This document shows, one piece after another, positions 18,737-26,810 of a stretch of 64,000 bases of DNA (positions are counted from its first letter, which is position 1; every line of letters begins with the position of its first letter). Under the pieces are notes generated by a model. That model ran no database searches. It saw only the letters and a program-made list of their open reading frames with translations, and was not told the origin of the DNA. Source of the DNA: Mediterraneibacter massiliensis (lineage in GTDB: Bacteria > Bacillota > Clostridia > Lachnospirales > Lachnospiraceae); the NCBI RefSeq assembly GCF_001487105.1, contig NZ_LN913001.1:1792372-1856371 (forward strand), written 5' to 3'. Position numbers and translations under genes: made by a program.

Positions 18737-19963
18737 TTATACTCCTTCTTTTGACTCACAAATTCCCTGCTCCTCTACCCCGCAAACTTTCGCCTGCACA
18801 ACTCCATCTGTCATATATACTTGCAGTATTTCTCCTTTTTCAACCTGCAAAACAGATTTTATATTTTCCTTCCTGCTGTTTTCAATATAAGAATATCCCT
18901 GACTCAACTTGCTAAGCGGGGATAATCCTTTCATCCTTTCCGCATATATAGCAAGCCTATGCCTGCTCGTTCTTAACTTTTCCTCCAAAAGCGTACGTAT
19001 CTTATTTTCCAGATCAGCCGCATACTGTCTGTTGTTAAACAACTTCTGCCTGGGATGAGATAATTTCAGCTTCAGAGCTGCCTGCGCTGCCCTTGCACGT
19101 TCCTTCTCGATTTTGCTGAGCATCTGTCTTTTGATTCTTTCCCTCTTCTCTCCCAATACCTGTTTTACATCCCGATAATCATAAACAGCAAGTTCTGCTG
19201 CTGCCGAGGGGGTAGGTGCCCGCATATCTGCCACAAAATCTATGATCGTCGTGTCCGTCTCATGCCCCACCGCAGAAATGATCGGAACTCGGCACTCAAA
19301 TACCGCACGCGCCACAGCTTCTTCATTAAACGCCCACAGATCTTCTATGCTTCCGCCGCCTCTGCCGACGATTATCACATCTACGTTTTTTCTCTCTAGC
19401 ACATGGATACCACGGATAATACTAGCTGCCGCTCCTTCTCCTTGTACCTGTGCAGGATAAAGCAATAACTGGACAAACGGATTTCTGCGGGAAGCGATGT
19501 TGATGATATCTCTTACAGCTGCGCCGGTAGACGCCGTCACGATCCCGACTGTCTGTACAAATTTCGGGATCGGCTGCTTATATTCCGGAGCGAACATTCC
19601 CATTTCCGCCAGTTCCTTCTTCAGTGCTTCAAATTTTTCATGCAAGAGCCCTGCTCCGTCTAATAGGATTTCCTTTGCGTAAAGCTGATACTTTCCATCC
19701 CGCTCGTAGACGCCTATACTTCCTCCTGCTATGACCTGCTGCCCGTCCCGCATACGAAAAGAAAGCCCTGACCGTGAGCCTGCGAACATGACACAGGCTA
19801 TCAAGCCGGACTCGTCTTTCAAGGAAAAATAAATGTGCCCCGAGGTATGATATTTACAATTAGATACCTCTCCCTTTATATATATGCGATTCAGCATAAA
19901 GTCCTGCGCAAACATATTTTTGATGTACGCATTGACCTGCTTGACCGTATAGACACTGCGCAT
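18737..19963 (-). CDS. xseA: Exodeoxyribonuclease VII large subunit
   Basis: Catalytic subunit of the single-strand-specific exonuclease VII. In 408 residues an N-terminal OB-fold (IKGEVSNCKYHTSGHIYFSL) is followed by the catalytic region with GRGGGSIEDLWAFNEE and SAVGHETDTTIIDFVADMRA, then a coiled-coil C-terminus. AACAGGAGGCATTTTT precedes the ATG. It starts 15 bp after nusB ends, on the same strand. Confidence 0.97.
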   Translation of the reverse strand: MRSVYTVKQVNAYIKNMFAQDFMLNRIYIKGEVSNCKYHTSGHIYFSLKDESGLIACVMFAGSRSGLSFRMRDGQQVIAGGSIGVYERDGKYQLYAKEILLDGAGLLHEKFEALKKELAEMGMFAPEYKQPIPKFVQTVGIVTASTGAAVRDIINIASRRNPFVQLLLYPAQVQGEGAAASIIRGIHVLERKNVDVIIVGRGGGSIEDLWAFNEEAVARAVFECRVPIISAVGHETDTTIIDFVADMRAPTPSAAAELAVYDYRDVKQVLGEKRERIKRQMLSKIEKERARAAQAALKLKLSHPRQKLFNNRQYAADLENKIRTLLEEKLRTSRHRLAIYAERMKGLSPLSKLSQGYSYIENSRKENIKSVLQVEKGEILQVYMTDGVVQAKVCGVEEQGICESKEGV

Positions 19964-19978
19964 AAAAATGCCTCCTGT

Positions 19979-20377
19979 TTACTCTGCCATTTTAGCCAGG
20001 ACTCCGTTCACAAAAGCCGGACCGTCCTCACCGCTGAAACGCTTTGCCAGTTCTACCGCCTCGTTAATAGCGACAGAGGTAGGAATATCATCATCCCACA
20101 AAATCTCATAAGAAGCAAGTCGCAGGATCGTCAGATCCACTTTATTCATACGGGCAGTCTTCCATCCTTTTGCCTTTTCATTTAAGAGCCTGTCGATCTG
20201 CGGCACTTTTTCCACGACTGCATCATACTTTTTCTGTATATATTCTCGATCCTTTTCTTTTGCGTGCGGAATACTGTCAAAATACAACCTTATATGTTCC
20301 GGCATATCCTCTTGTTTATTAAATTCAATCTGGAACAACATTTTAAAAATATGCTCCCGAAGTTCTGTTCTTACCAT
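19979..20377 (-). CDS. nusB: Transcription antitermination factor NusB
   Basis: A 132-residue all-helical protein that binds boxA RNA with NusE (S10) during rRNA transcription. The fold is recognisable from REHIFKMLFQIEF, ILRLASYEIL, TSVAINEAVELAKRF and the C-terminal FVNGVLAKM. AGGAGGAACCAGAT precedes the ATG. A terminator separates it from asp23 upstream, so it appears to head the nusB-xseA-xseB-ispA-dxs-tlyA-nadK-argR-recN run. Confidence 0.96.
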   Translation of the reverse strand: MVRTELREHIFKMLFQIEFNKQEDMPEHIRLYFDSIPHAKEKDREYIQKKYDAVVEKVPQIDRLLNEKAKGWKTARMNKVDLTILRLASYEILWDDDIPTSVAINEAVELAKRFSGEDGPAFVNGVLAKMAE

Positions 20378-20412
20378 ATCTGGTTCCTCCTAAAGGTTTC
20401 CTTTAAAATGAA

Positions 20413-20436
20413 AAAGGATGTCTTACGACATCCTTT
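20413..20436 (-). terminator. Terminator after asp23
   Basis: A perfect 10-bp stem AAAGGATGTC / GACATCCTTT with a 4-nt loop between asp23 and nusB. On the minus strand it is followed by TTCATTTT. It lies 38 bp past the asp23 stop. Confidence 0.8.
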
Positions 20437-20473
20437 ATTATACTACATAGATATACGCTTTGGCAATAAAAGC

Positions 20474-20857
20474 TTACTCCTGAGAACTCATTTCTACTCC
20501 CGCGACTTTGATATTTACATCTGCAACTTCTAATCCTGTCATAGTTTCTACTGCATTTTTTACTTTTTCCTGTACCTTGCCGGAAACATCCATAATACTA
20601 TAATTATATTTTAAATTCAGAGCAAGAGAAACTGTCACAACACCTTCCAACACATCCACTTTTACGCCTTTTGACAGATTTTTCATGCCCAGCCTGCTGA
20701 TTAGCTCATTCGTGATATTTCCTGCCATAGATGCAACGCCATCCACTTCTGTGGCTGCCAACGCGGCAATGATCGCAACCACTTCGTCTGCGATCTTTAC
20801 TTCTCCCATATTTGCATCATTCTGTATTGTATACGTATTTCTTTCGTCCCTTGCCAT
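20474..20857 (-). CDS. Asp23/Gls24-family protein
   Basis: 127 residues of the Asp23/YloU family, cytoplasmic proteins associated with the cell envelope and alkaline or other stress. The core VKIADEVVAIIAALAATEVDGVASM and the terminal repeat-like DVNIKVAGVEM are typical. The frame could extend to 21013, into prfC, but ACAGGAGGTTTTTAAG directly before the ATG at 20857 fixes the start. It has its own promoter (20909-20937) and terminator (20413-20436), so it is monocistronic. Being upstream of nusB is common in Clostridia. Confidence 0.92.
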   Translation of the reverse strand: MARDERNTYTIQNDANMGEVKIADEVVAIIAALAATEVDGVASMAGNITNELISRLGMKNLSKGVKVDVLEGVVTVSLALNLKYNYSIMDVSGKVQEKVKNAVETMTGLEVADVNIKVAGVEMSSQE

Positions 20858-20908
20858 CTTAAAAACCTCCTGTTTTATTTCCACTCGTTTTGCTTTTTCT
20901 CTTTTATC

Positions 20909-20937
20909 ATTATAACAAATATCCCTCTGTTTGCAAA
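20909..20937 (-). promoter_or_regulatory. Promoter of asp23
   Basis: Minus-strand TTTGCA, 17 bp, TATAAT, ending about 50 bp upstream of the asp23 ATG, in the short gap after prfC. Confidence 0.7.
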
Positions 20938-20946
20938 GGGGAATCA

Positions 20947-22539
20947 TCAGGAGCGGCCAAACTCGGATAAGATCAGTCCTTCGTTTCTCTCCTGTGTCAT
21001 ACGGATGCTCCATTCATGTACGAATAAAAGAAGCGGTCTGCCCTTCAGATCTTTGATCTTCTTCATATCAGATGTACCAGTTAGTTTGCTCATATCTATC
21101 TCTTCATTTTCTACCCAGCGGATATACTCATATGGCAGAGTTTCAAGGCGTATCTCCACATTATACTCATTTTTCAGACGATATTTGAGCACGTCAAACT
21201 GCAGAACCCCGACTACACCGACAATGATCTCTTCCATTCCGGTATTAAACTCCTGAAAGATCTGGATTGCCCCTTCTTGCGCAATCTGGTTGATCCCTTT
21301 GACAAACTGTTTTCTCTTCATCGTATCTTCCTGCCGCACCCGTGCAAAATGTTCCGGCGCAAAAGTAGGGATCCCTTCATATGCAAATTTCTTTTTAGAT
21401 GTTGTCAATGTATCGCCGATCGAAAAAATGCCCGGGTCAAATATACCGATGATATCCCCGCCACATGCTTTGTCTATCATCTTTCTCTCGCTCGCCATCA
21501 TCTGCTGTGGCTGAGAAAGGCGCACTTCCTTCTTTCCCTGTACATGGTACGCAGACATACCTGCCTGAAATTCTCCCGAGCAGATACGCATAAAGGCGAT
21601 CCTGTCTCTATGTGCTTTATTCATATTTGCCTGTATCTTAAATACAAACGCCGAAAAATCCGGTTCTGTCATTGGATCTATCTCTCCCTGATCCGACATC
21701 CTTGGAAGAGGAGCAGTCGTCATTTTCAAAAAATGCTTTAAGAAAGTCTCCACACCAAAATTTGTAAGCGCCGAACCGAAAAAGACAGGCGACAACTCGC
21801 CTTTGTCCACCATTTCCTGATCAAACTCCGCAGCAGCGCCGTCCAATAACTCGATTTCTTCCAACAGATTTGTTTTTGCCTCTGTGCCTATCAGCCAGTC
21901 CAATTCCGGATTATTTGCATCTACTGTCTTAACTTCCCCCGTTGTCGTCCCTTTATGCGTCTCAGAAAACAATTCTACTTCTTTCTTTTGTCTGTCATAA
22001 ACCCCTTTGAATTCCTTTCCCGAACCGATCGGCCAGTTGACCGGACATGTAGCAATTCCCAATTCTTTTTCTATATCATCCAGCAGATCAAATGTATCTT
22101 TTGCTTCCCTATCCATCTTATTGATAAATGTAAAGATTGGAATATGACGCATGACACAGACTTTAAACAGCTTTCTCGTCTGAGCCTCCACACCTTTTGA
22201 CGCATCAATGACCATCACGGCAGAATCCGCGGCCATCAACGTACGGTACGTATCCTCGGAAAAATCCTGGTGTCCCGGCGTATCCAGGATATTAATACAA
22301 AATCCGCCGTAATTAAACTGCAGCACAGAAGATGTCACCGAAATTCCTCTTTCCTTTTCAATCTCCATCCAATCCGATACAGCATGTCTGGCAGTCGCTT
22401 TTCCCTTTACAGATCCTGCCAGATTGATCGCACCTCCATATAAAAGGAATTTTTCTGTAAGTGTCGTTTTTCCCGCATCCGGGTGAGAAATAATCGCAAA
22501 TGTTCTTCTTTTTTTGATCTCATTCGTAATTTCGGACAT
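20947..22539 (-). CDS. prfC: Peptide chain release factor 3
   Basis: A 530-residue translational GTPase that recycles RF1/RF2 after termination. G1 is SHPDAGKTTL (about 19-28), G2 lies in the ERGISVTSS region, G3 is DTPGHQD and G4 is NKMD. The RF3-specific C-terminal domain includes QFDVLKYRLKNEYNVE. ATAGGAGAATCAGAAGCT precedes the ATG. It is transcribed alone from the promoter at 22669-22697, with a long structured leader. RF3 is not universal in Firmicutes but is common in Lachnospiraceae. Confidence 0.97.
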   Translation of the reverse strand: MSEITNEIKKRRTFAIISHPDAGKTTLTEKFLLYGGAINLAGSVKGKATARHAVSDWMEIEKERGISVTSSVLQFNYGGFCINILDTPGHQDFSEDTYRTLMAADSAVMVIDASKGVEAQTRKLFKVCVMRHIPIFTFINKMDREAKDTFDLLDDIEKELGIATCPVNWPIGSGKEFKGVYDRQKKEVELFSETHKGTTTGEVKTVDANNPELDWLIGTEAKTNLLEEIELLDGAAAEFDQEMVDKGELSPVFFGSALTNFGVETFLKHFLKMTTAPLPRMSDQGEIDPMTEPDFSAFVFKIQANMNKAHRDRIAFMRICSGEFQAGMSAYHVQGKKEVRLSQPQQMMASERKMIDKACGGDIIGIFDPGIFSIGDTLTTSKKKFAYEGIPTFAPEHFARVRQEDTMKRKQFVKGINQIAQEGAIQIFQEFNTGMEEIIVGVVGVLQFDVLKYRLKNEYNVEIRLETLPYEYIRWVENEEIDMSKLTGTSDMKKIKDLKGRPLLLFVHEWSIRMTQERNEGLILSEFGRS

Positions 22540-22570
22540 AGCTTCTGATTCTCCTATTTATAAAATTCTG

Positions 22571-22644
22571 CAGTGCCGGTCTGGTCTGCATGTCTGTTTT
22601 AACAAAATGAAACAGACAAAAACAGGCATGTGAGTCCGGCACTG
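22571..22644 (-). other. Nested hairpin in the prfC leader
   Basis: The arms CAGTGCCGG (22571-22579) and CCGGCACTG (22636-22644) pair perfectly. Inside them, TGTCTGTTTT pairs with AAACAGACA. It lies between the prfC promoter and its ATG and is not followed by a U-tract on the minus strand, so it does not look like an ordinary terminator. Confidence 0.6.
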
Positions 22645-22668
22645 TTCTCCTTCTGGACATACGAATTT

Positions 22669-22697
22669 AGTTTAGCATATGTAATAAAAGACTGCAA
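22669..22697 (-). promoter_or_regulatory. Promoter of prfC
   Basis: TTGCAG, 17 bp, TAAACT on the minus strand, just downstream of spoIIIAH. It predicts a leader of about 120 nt that includes the nested hairpin. Confidence 0.6.
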
Positions 22698-22705
22698 TCC
22701 CCAAC

Positions 22706-23317
22706 TTACTCGTGTATCGGTGTGATCACGATATTTTCAGGGGCGATTTCTGTCTTGCGTGTCACGATGTCTTCGATCTGCGCACGATTTGCATCTGTCA
22801 GTTCTTCTGCATTTACTACAACATCCGCCGAATCTGCTGTTAAGCTTACGACTGCCTCTGAAAATCCTTTAGAAGCCATCAATGTCTCTATAGCTACTTC
22901 TTGTTCCGATATTTCCGTAAGCTGTACCATCTGTGCCACTGCGTCCTGTTTTTCTGCGTCGCTTAAATCTGTATTATCGATGATCGCCTGCAAAGTTTCT
23001 TTATTCTGCGCGCGCACCTGTTCTCTGGAGATCTTTGCCTGCGCTACAGTGGTATCCGCGCTTCCGCTTGTCAGAACAGCTTCTCCCGGCGTTCCCTCCA
23101 CCTCAGAATCATTACTTTCAATATCTTCGGAGCCTGTTTCAATGTCTTCTTGAGAAATATCCAGAAGTTCCTGATTTGCCAACTCTGCATTTGCTTCTGT
23201 CGTATTTTTCTCTTTTTCTCCGAACAGCTTGCCCGAATAGTTGAGATACCCGGCAATCGCAATCATCACTGCAAGTGTAGTGATAATGATTTGATTCTTC
23301 TTAAATAAACGTTTCAT
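22706..23317 (-). CDS. spoIIIAH: Stage III sporulation protein AH
   Basis: 203 residues. It is a mother-cell membrane protein whose outer domain docks with forespore SpoIIQ to build the feeding-tube channel. One membrane segment (about 10-25) precedes a low-complexity acidic linker (about 35-90) and a YscJ/FliF-like ring domain ending VTRKTEIAPENIVITPI. The C-terminal motif VNAEELTDANRAQIED is typical of the family. AAAGGAGGATTCC precedes the ATG. It is the last gene of the eight-gene spoIIIA operon. Confidence 0.93.
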   Translation of the reverse strand: MKRLFKKNQIIITTLAVMIAIAGYLNYSGKLFGEKEKNTTEANAELANQELLDISQEDIETGSEDIESNDSEVEGTPGEAVLTSGSADTTVAQAKISREQVRAQNKETLQAIIDNTDLSDAEKQDAVAQMVQLTEISEQEVAIETLMASKGFSEAVVSLTADSADVVVNAEELTDANRAQIEDIVTRKTEIAPENIVITPIHE

Positions 23318-23328
23318 GGAATCCTCCT

Positions 23329-23931
23329 TTATGATGTACTGTGACGTTTCATTATTTTAATCTTATGCGCTTCCACCCCGAATAATGCCTGAACTGCCTC
23401 GCTTATATTTTGTACTGTCACTGCGTTGTCTCCTCCGTCTGCCACTACAACTACCCCTTCTACCTCCGGAGTCAATTCCTTACTGACATAGGGAGACTGA
23501 CTTCCGTCCGCGCCTTGTTCATATACACTCGTCTTATCAGAAGAATTGTCTGTCGTACTGCGAGTCCCTCCTTCACTGTCTGCCTCCTCTGTCGATTGGC
23601 TGGATGTCTGCTGATCTTTTTCTATCACCTTTTGCGCAGACGATCTCAATGTAAGCATGACCGATACTTTCCCCACCCCTTCTACTTCTTCTAAAGCTTC
23701 TGCTGTTCTCCTCTCTAAATACTCCTGATACGCAGACATGCTTTGATCTTCTGTCTGCTCCTGAAACTGTGCCTGTATTTTTTCTTCTTCCTTTTTATCG
23801 TCTTCAGGTACCGGAAATACAATGACCAATAAGAGTATCCCTGCCAGAAGAAGAATCAGTATCTGGTTTTTCTTTGGAAGTTTCTCATTCTTCTTAATTT
23901 TAGACAGCCATTCCTTCCATTTATTTTCCAA
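23329..23931 (-). CDS. spoIIIAG: Stage III sporulation protein AG
   Basis: A 200-residue bitopic membrane protein that forms a large ring in the SpoIIIA-SpoIIQ channel. One N-terminal transmembrane helix (about 23-41) is followed by the ring-building motif LEEVEGVGKVSVMLTL and, after a Ser/Thr-rich insert (about 115-145), EGVVVVADGGDNAVTVQNIS. The start is a TTG at 23931 with GGAGGAGATTAAGG before it, lying inside the end of spoIIIAF. No ATG in this frame fits better. Confidence 0.92.
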   Translation of the reverse strand: MENKWKEWLSKIKKNEKLPKKNQILILLLAGILLLVIVFPVPEDDKKEEEKIQAQFQEQTEDQSMSAYQEYLERRTAEALEEVEGVGKVSVMLTLRSSAQKVIEKDQQTSSQSTEEADSEGGTRSTTDNSSDKTSVYEQGADGSQSPYVSKELTPEVEGVVVVADGGDNAVTVQNISEAVQALFGVEAHKIKIMKRHSTS

Positions 23932-24274
23932 CCTTAATCTCCTCCACCTCTATCTGTCCCCCGCTTTCTTCCATACGTTCCTTGTATTGTTCAGGCACAA
24001 ACTTGAGGATATCCAGATCTTCAAAATATTGTGCTCTGCGTTCTATTTCTTGTTTTTCCATTTCATATTCTCTGCTGCTATATATAGCTGTGAAAGTGTC
24101 CTGCATTCCGGATAGTTTCAAAATTGGTGTACATAAAAGTAGTATTAGAACAAGTCCCGAAAAAAATTGAATATATTTTTTGTATTCTTTTCCCGGTATT
24201 ACCTGTAAAACCGCTGAAACAACGATCAGATAAGAAGTAATATCCATAATCCAGTCATATAACTGTGTCAACAT
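23921..24274 (-). CDS. spoIIIAF: Stage III sporulation protein AF
   Basis: A 117-residue membrane protein of the SpoIIIA complex with two N-terminal helices (about 9-28 and 35-55) and a cytoplasmic or periplasmic acidic tail. LYDWIMDITSYLIVVSAVLQVIPGK has the family look. The upstream extension to 24328 is rejected because AAAAGGAGAAAACAG precedes the ATG at 24274. Its stop overlaps the spoIIIAG start. Confidence 0.9.
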   Translation of the reverse strand: MLTQLYDWIMDITSYLIVVSAVLQVIPGKEYKKYIQFFSGLVLILLLCTPILKLSGMQDTFTAIYSSREYEMEKQEIERRAQYFEDLDILKFVPEQYKERMEESGGQIEVEEIKVGK

Positions 24275-24299
24275 CTGTTTTCTCCTTTTTGTCCGTCTT

Positions 24300-25493
24300 T
24301 TAAGTCGTCGAAACCGCCACAACTGCAATCGTCAACAGGAAAAGGATCCCTGTAGAAAAAATTACTTTTACGATCAGTTCATAACCCTCACTAACACTCC
24401 CTATGCAGCCGACAATCCTCTTGTCGGATACCGGTTGTACTAGGGCAGCGGCAAATTTGTACAGAAACGCCATCAAAAGCATCTGAAGCAGCGGGATCAC
24501 ACAGATTCCTACAGCGATCACAGCTCCTGCCATACCAATCCCATTTTTTATCAATACGGTCGTCCCAAGTATCACATCTGTCACTCCTCCAACTACATTT
24601 CCAATGCCCGGCAAAGCCTCCGCCGTTTTTGTAAGTACGCCTCTTTTCAAAGAATCGACCGCCGGGGCGAGAAGCCCTTGTACTACATTGATCCCCAGCA
24701 CACATGCCAGCAGTGTCTTTAATATCCATGCCACGAGTTTTTGTAAAAGTCCTGCAAACTGTGAGAGAAAGTCTTCCCCTGTCAGATTGCTTAGAACCTG
24801 TACCATGATATAAATATTGATAAGCGGAAGTAAAAACTGAAGGATCAGTATTTCCACAACATATATTAAAAATAAGATCACATTATAGAAAAATAATGAC
24901 GTAACACTTCCTGCCGCAAGCGCTACAGCGAGAAAATAGCTGGGGCATAACACCCTCATAAACGTGGTAAGAAACGACAGTTTTTCCTCCACCCCCTCTA
25001 TCGCGACACAAAAAGACTGTAAACACAGTACGATCAAAAGCATATACAACACATAAAAACTAATCTCCGATGCCTGTCTGTTTTGGAACGTATTAGAAAA
25101 ATTTGTAAATACAGCTGCGATCAACGCAATCAACAATATATAAACAAGATTTTGTCTGTTATATCTAAATTCATACGACAGCTGATCTGTAAGAAGAGTG
25201 AGCAATAGTTTTCCCGCCTCCTCTATATTTCCAGACAGAAGCGGCATCAAAACATCTTTAAACTTTACTTTTTCCGACGGAAACATCTGCCTTAAGCTTT
25301 CATCTACTTCTGAAAAATCAAACTCTTCTATCACAGCTTTCTCTACTTCGTTTTGTATCTGTTTTTCTTCTTCCTCCGTCATTTCTCCTTCTTCTGCAAA
25401 TACTGTTATTGCGCCGCCGCATACGCTTTTTGTCCACTGCAAAAGAAAAAGCAACAACAAACAGAAAAAAAACGGCCTGCAGAAGCGCTTCAT
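24300..25493 (-). CDS. spoIIIAE: Stage III sporulation protein AE
   Basis: A 397-residue polytopic membrane protein with an N-terminal signal peptide (about 1-28), an acidic region (about 30-60) and about seven hydrophobic helices. Family segments include LLPLINIYIMVQVLSNLTGEDF and GVLTKTAEALPGIGNVVGGV, with the Pro/Gly-rich part thought to line a transport path. Its ATG overlaps the spoIIIAD stop as ATGA. It is the largest integral-membrane part of the SpoIIIA machine. Confidence 0.95.
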   Translation of the reverse strand: MKRFCRPFFFCLLLLFLLQWTKSVCGGAITVFAEEGEMTEEEEKQIQNEVEKAVIEEFDFSEVDESLRQMFPSEKVKFKDVLMPLLSGNIEEAGKLLLTLLTDQLSYEFRYNRQNLVYILLIALIAAVFTNFSNTFQNRQASEISFYVLYMLLIVLCLQSFCVAIEGVEEKLSFLTTFMRVLCPSYFLAVALAAGSVTSLFFYNVILFLIYVVEILILQFLLPLINIYIMVQVLSNLTGEDFLSQFAGLLQKLVAWILKTLLACVLGINVVQGLLAPAVDSLKRGVLTKTAEALPGIGNVVGGVTDVILGTTVLIKNGIGMAGAVIAVGICVIPLLQMLLMAFLYKFAAALVQPVSDKRIVGCIGSVSEGYELIVKVIFSTGILFLLTIAVVAVSTT

Positions 25494-25876
25494 AATAAGA
25501 ACTCCTGAATTGTTTCTAAAAGTGCAAGCAAAACCGGCATTCCCAATGCCAATATCGTCAATTTACTAAAAATCTCGATCTGTACTGCTATTGTCTGATA
25601 TCCCGCATCTTTACAGATACTAGAAGAGAATTCTGCGATATATGTGATCCCTATCATTTTCATCATCGTTGAAATATAACTCATGTCTGCCTTGATAAAA
25701 TGGCTGATCTGTTCTACTGTCCGAATGAATATCTCCAGTCGGTCGACAATACAGGAAAATAAAAGTATGCTAGCCCCTACACCCATATAGATCCCATATT
25801 CACTTTTCCCGCTTTTAAACTGGATCGCCAGCAAAGCGCCTATCACACCAATGATCCCTATCTGCAATACGCTCAT
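25490..25876 (-). CDS. spoIIIAD: Stage III sporulation protein AD
   Basis: 128 residues with about four hydrophobic helices. The family core is LLAIQFKSGKSEYGIYMGVGAS and IGITYIAEFSSSICKDAGYQ. AGGGGAGAAAGC precedes the ATG. It lies 23 bp after spoIIIAC and overlaps spoIIIAE by 4 bp. Confidence 0.94.
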   Translation of the reverse strand: MSVLQIGIIGVIGALLAIQFKSGKSEYGIYMGVGASILLFSCIVDRLEIFIRTVEQISHFIKADMSYISTMMKMIGITYIAEFSSSICKDAGYQTIAVQIEIFSKLTILALGMPVLLALLETIQEFLL

Positions 25877-25899
25877 GCTTTCTCCCCTTCTCTTGAAAA

Positions 25900-26094
25900 C
25901 TACATGGAAAACAGTTGTTTGATAGACAGAAACAAATCATAAATATACGGCAGAACCCACGACAGGACTAAGATCAGTCCTGCAAAACTGGTCAGAAAAG
26001 CCTGTTCTTCTCTCCCGCTGTGTTTTAATACCTGGCTCAAAATAGAGACCAGTATCCCCACTGCCGCAATTTTAAATATCAGATTTATCGTCAT
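25900..26094 (-). CDS. spoIIIAC: Stage III sporulation protein AC
   Basis: A 64-residue protein with two membrane helices. INLIFKIAAVGILVSILSQV and SFAGLILVLSWVLPYIYDLF are the family core. The frame stays open upstream into repeat DNA (to 26166), but GCAGGAGGGAGCC sits right before the ATG at 26094, and the family is about 65 residues long. It is separated from spoIIIAB by an unusual 197-bp spacer with a tandem repeat. Confidence 0.93.
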   Translation of the reverse strand: MTINLIFKIAAVGILVSILSQVLKHSGREEQAFLTSFAGLILVLSWVLPYIYDLFLSIKQLFSM

Positions 26095-26127
26095 GGCTCC
26101 CTCCTGCTTTCTCTTTGCCTGCTCTCT

Positions 26128-26250
26128 TATACCTTGTCGTGTGCAGCACGCCCGCCTGCAAGGCATGTATTACGGGGTGCCCGAAGGGTATACCTTGTCG
26201 TGCGCAGCACGCCCGCCTGCAAGGCGTATATTACGGAGTGCCCGGATGGG
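26128..26250. repeat. Two-copy 61/62-bp tandem repeat inside the spoIIIA operon
   Basis: Two nearly identical units start at 26128 and 26189, each opening with TATACCTTGTCGTG and containing GCAGCACGCCCGCCTGC. A third TATACC begins at 26251. Each unit holds short hairpins (CGTGC-GCA-GCACG in copy two, GCCT-GCA-AGGC). It is markedly more GC-rich than its surroundings. It fills the spoIIIAB-spoIIIAC gap, where related genomes usually have a few bases, and looks like an inserted dispersed repeat. Confidence 0.85.
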
Positions 26251-26291
26251 TATACCTATCAGCGCAGGAATAGGCAAAACTGTCTGTATAT

Positions 26292-26810
26292 TCAGAGTAA
26301 TATCACGACCAGAAAAATTCCTCCCATCACCCCCAGCCAACTGCTGATCCTTCTTTTAGAAGCCATTCCTTCCCGCACTTTTTCTATCTCCAGTTCCATT
26401 CGATTTAAATACATCTGCATGGTATGCCGAAAACTCTCTCTGTCAAGCTGTCCCAAAAAAGTCCCCAGTTCTTTCAGCTGGATAGAATGTACGCTCTTTA
26501 GATGAAGATCGCCCAGATACTTATCTATAGAGCGGTTCCATATTTTCACAAACCCTTGTTCTCTTCTCGATTCCACTTCATGTTCCATCACTTTTAGCCA
26601 TGTACGGTAAGGCTCCTTCACACGCATGCTTATTTTCCCAAACACCTCGCTCAATGGCGCGTTTGTATACTCCATCTCTCCTTGTATCAGATAAAGAACA
26701 TGCCGGATATAGAGTAATTTTTCCAGATAACTTTTCAATTCTGCCGCATAAAGAAGTCCTCCGCATGTGGTTGCAGTAATGATCAGACAACTTCCCAGCA
26801 CTCTTTGCAC
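26292..26810 (-). CDS. spoIIIAB: Stage III sporulation protein AB
   Basis: 172 residues with an N-terminal membrane helix, a helical soluble domain distantly like GspF/type II secretion, and a C-terminal hydrophobic tail (WLGVMGGIFLVVILL). The start is a GTG at 26810 with GGGGGAG six bases upstream, inside the 3' end of spoIIIAA, implying coupling. The reading frame is intact even though repeat DNA begins about 40 bp past the stop. Confidence 0.9.
   Translation of the reverse strand: MQRVLGSCLIITATTCGGLLYAAELKSYLEKLLYIRHVLYLIQGEMEYTNAPLSEVFGKISMRVKEPYRTWLKVMEHEVESRREQGFVKIWNRSIDKYLGDLHLKSVHSIQLKELGTFLGQLDRESFRHTMQMYLNRMELEIEKVREGMASKRRISSWLGVMGGIFLVVILL

Noticed and set aside
26128..26256. 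Possible CRISPR array
   Set aside because: Units of 61-62 bp follow one another directly with no unique spacers, and only two full copies exist.
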